This document shows positions 15,579 through 15,783 of a stretch of 15,783 bases of DNA, piece by piece; positions within the stretch are counted from its first letter, which is position 1, and every line of letters begins with the position of its first letter. The stretch spans positions 1 through 15,783 of the forward strand of contig DUOL01000042.1 in NCBI GenBank assembly GCA_012838875.1. Reading direction: 5' to 3'. The position numbers were made by a program, and so were the translations under genes. This DNA is from Bacteroidales bacterium. Its GTDB lineage: Bacteria > Bacteroidota > Bacteroidia > Bacteroidales > WCHB1-69. The notes under the pieces are model-generated. The model was not told the DNA's origin and ran no database searches. It worked only from the letters and a program-made list of their open reading frames with translations.

Positions 15579-15783
15579 TTAATTAACTACAACTTTACCT
15601 ACTAATCTTTCACTTCCCGTATCTATTTGAAGAAAATAGATGCCATTTTTTAGTCCGTGAACATTCACAGCTATCCATTGAGCACCTTCATGAAGCTGAC
15701 AGGGTTGCTGCAAGATTAACTTTCCTGTAATGTCAGTAAGAATTAAGCGTCCATTTCTATTTTTATTTGATTCAATGTAAACG
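15579..15783 (-). CDS. C-terminal part of a T9SS type A cargo protein (partial)
   Basis: The last 68 codons of a minus-strand gene that continues off the right edge; the stop TAA reads at 15581-15579. The residues include GRLILTDITGKLI, then NGIYFLQIDTG and the ending ERLVGKVVVN. This order (beta strand, D-x-x-G-K-turn, N-G-I-Y-F-L-Q-I, basic final strand) is that of a T9SS type A C-terminal sorting domain, like the one at the end of the Omp28-like protein at 8380. The protein is therefore probably exported through the outer membrane and anchored at the cell surface or released. Its N-terminal function cannot be seen. It converges on the GT2 gene, with 96 bases between the stops that contain no clear terminator. 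Confidence 0.8.
   Translation of the reverse strand, partial: VYIESNKNRNGRLILTDITGKLILQQPCQLHEGAQWIAVNVHGLKNGIYFLQIDTGSERLVGKVVVN

Overview
The window is ordinary-looking chromosome from a member of the Bacteroidota, most likely Bacteroidia/Bacteroidales with a type IX secretion system (T9SS). The evidence is: A+T-rich DNA; seven promoter-like -7 elements of the Bacteroidetes form TAnnTTTG, each followed by C; two proteins ending in T9SS type A C-terminal sorting domains; a large Bacteroidetes-type signal peptidase I; and little use of Shine-Dalgarno sites. No phage, insertion sequence or CRISPR array was seen.

Layout from left to right. Bases 1-204 hold a GC-rich, hairpin-rich block and a promoter. 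A plus-strand MOP-superfamily polysaccharide flippase follows (205-1656), then a very basic small putative lipoprotein (1783-2025) and a secreted M23 peptidase with a LysM domain (2086-3033). A minus-strand operon runs aroB (6568-5543), a DUF389 membrane protein (5520-4075) and a heptose-7-phosphate kinase of the RfaE/HldE type (4050-3058). A plus-strand tRNA-Gln(CUG) (6669-6739) has a promoter divergent to that of aroB and abuts the end of truA base to base. A second minus-strand operon runs from a T9SS-exported Omp28-like surface protein (10269-8380) through a sugar-phosphate nucleotidyltransferase (8361-7486) to truA (7483-6740). A divergent plus-strand group starts with dapB (10397-11125) and lepB (11236-12855). 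It continues with a secreted protein (12921-13616), a DUF4199-like membrane protein (13635-14519) and a GT2 glycosyltransferase with C-terminal membrane helices (14532-15482). The right edge holds the 3' end of a further minus-strand T9SS cargo gene (15783-15579).

Most genes serve the cell envelope: polysaccharide export, LPS heptose supply, peptidoglycan cleavage, diaminopimelate synthesis (dapB), signal-peptide removal (lepB), lipid-linked sugar transfer and surface protein export. The shikimate enzyme aroB and the tRNA modification enzyme truA are housekeeping genes.

The observation most worth following is a run of nine G residues inside the GT2 gene, which could make that envelope glycosyltransferase phase-variable. 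Others are the oppositely charged lipoprotein/M23 pair, the exact tRNA/truA junction and the GC-rich block at the left edge. I did not find convincing evidence of a wholly new multi-gene system.
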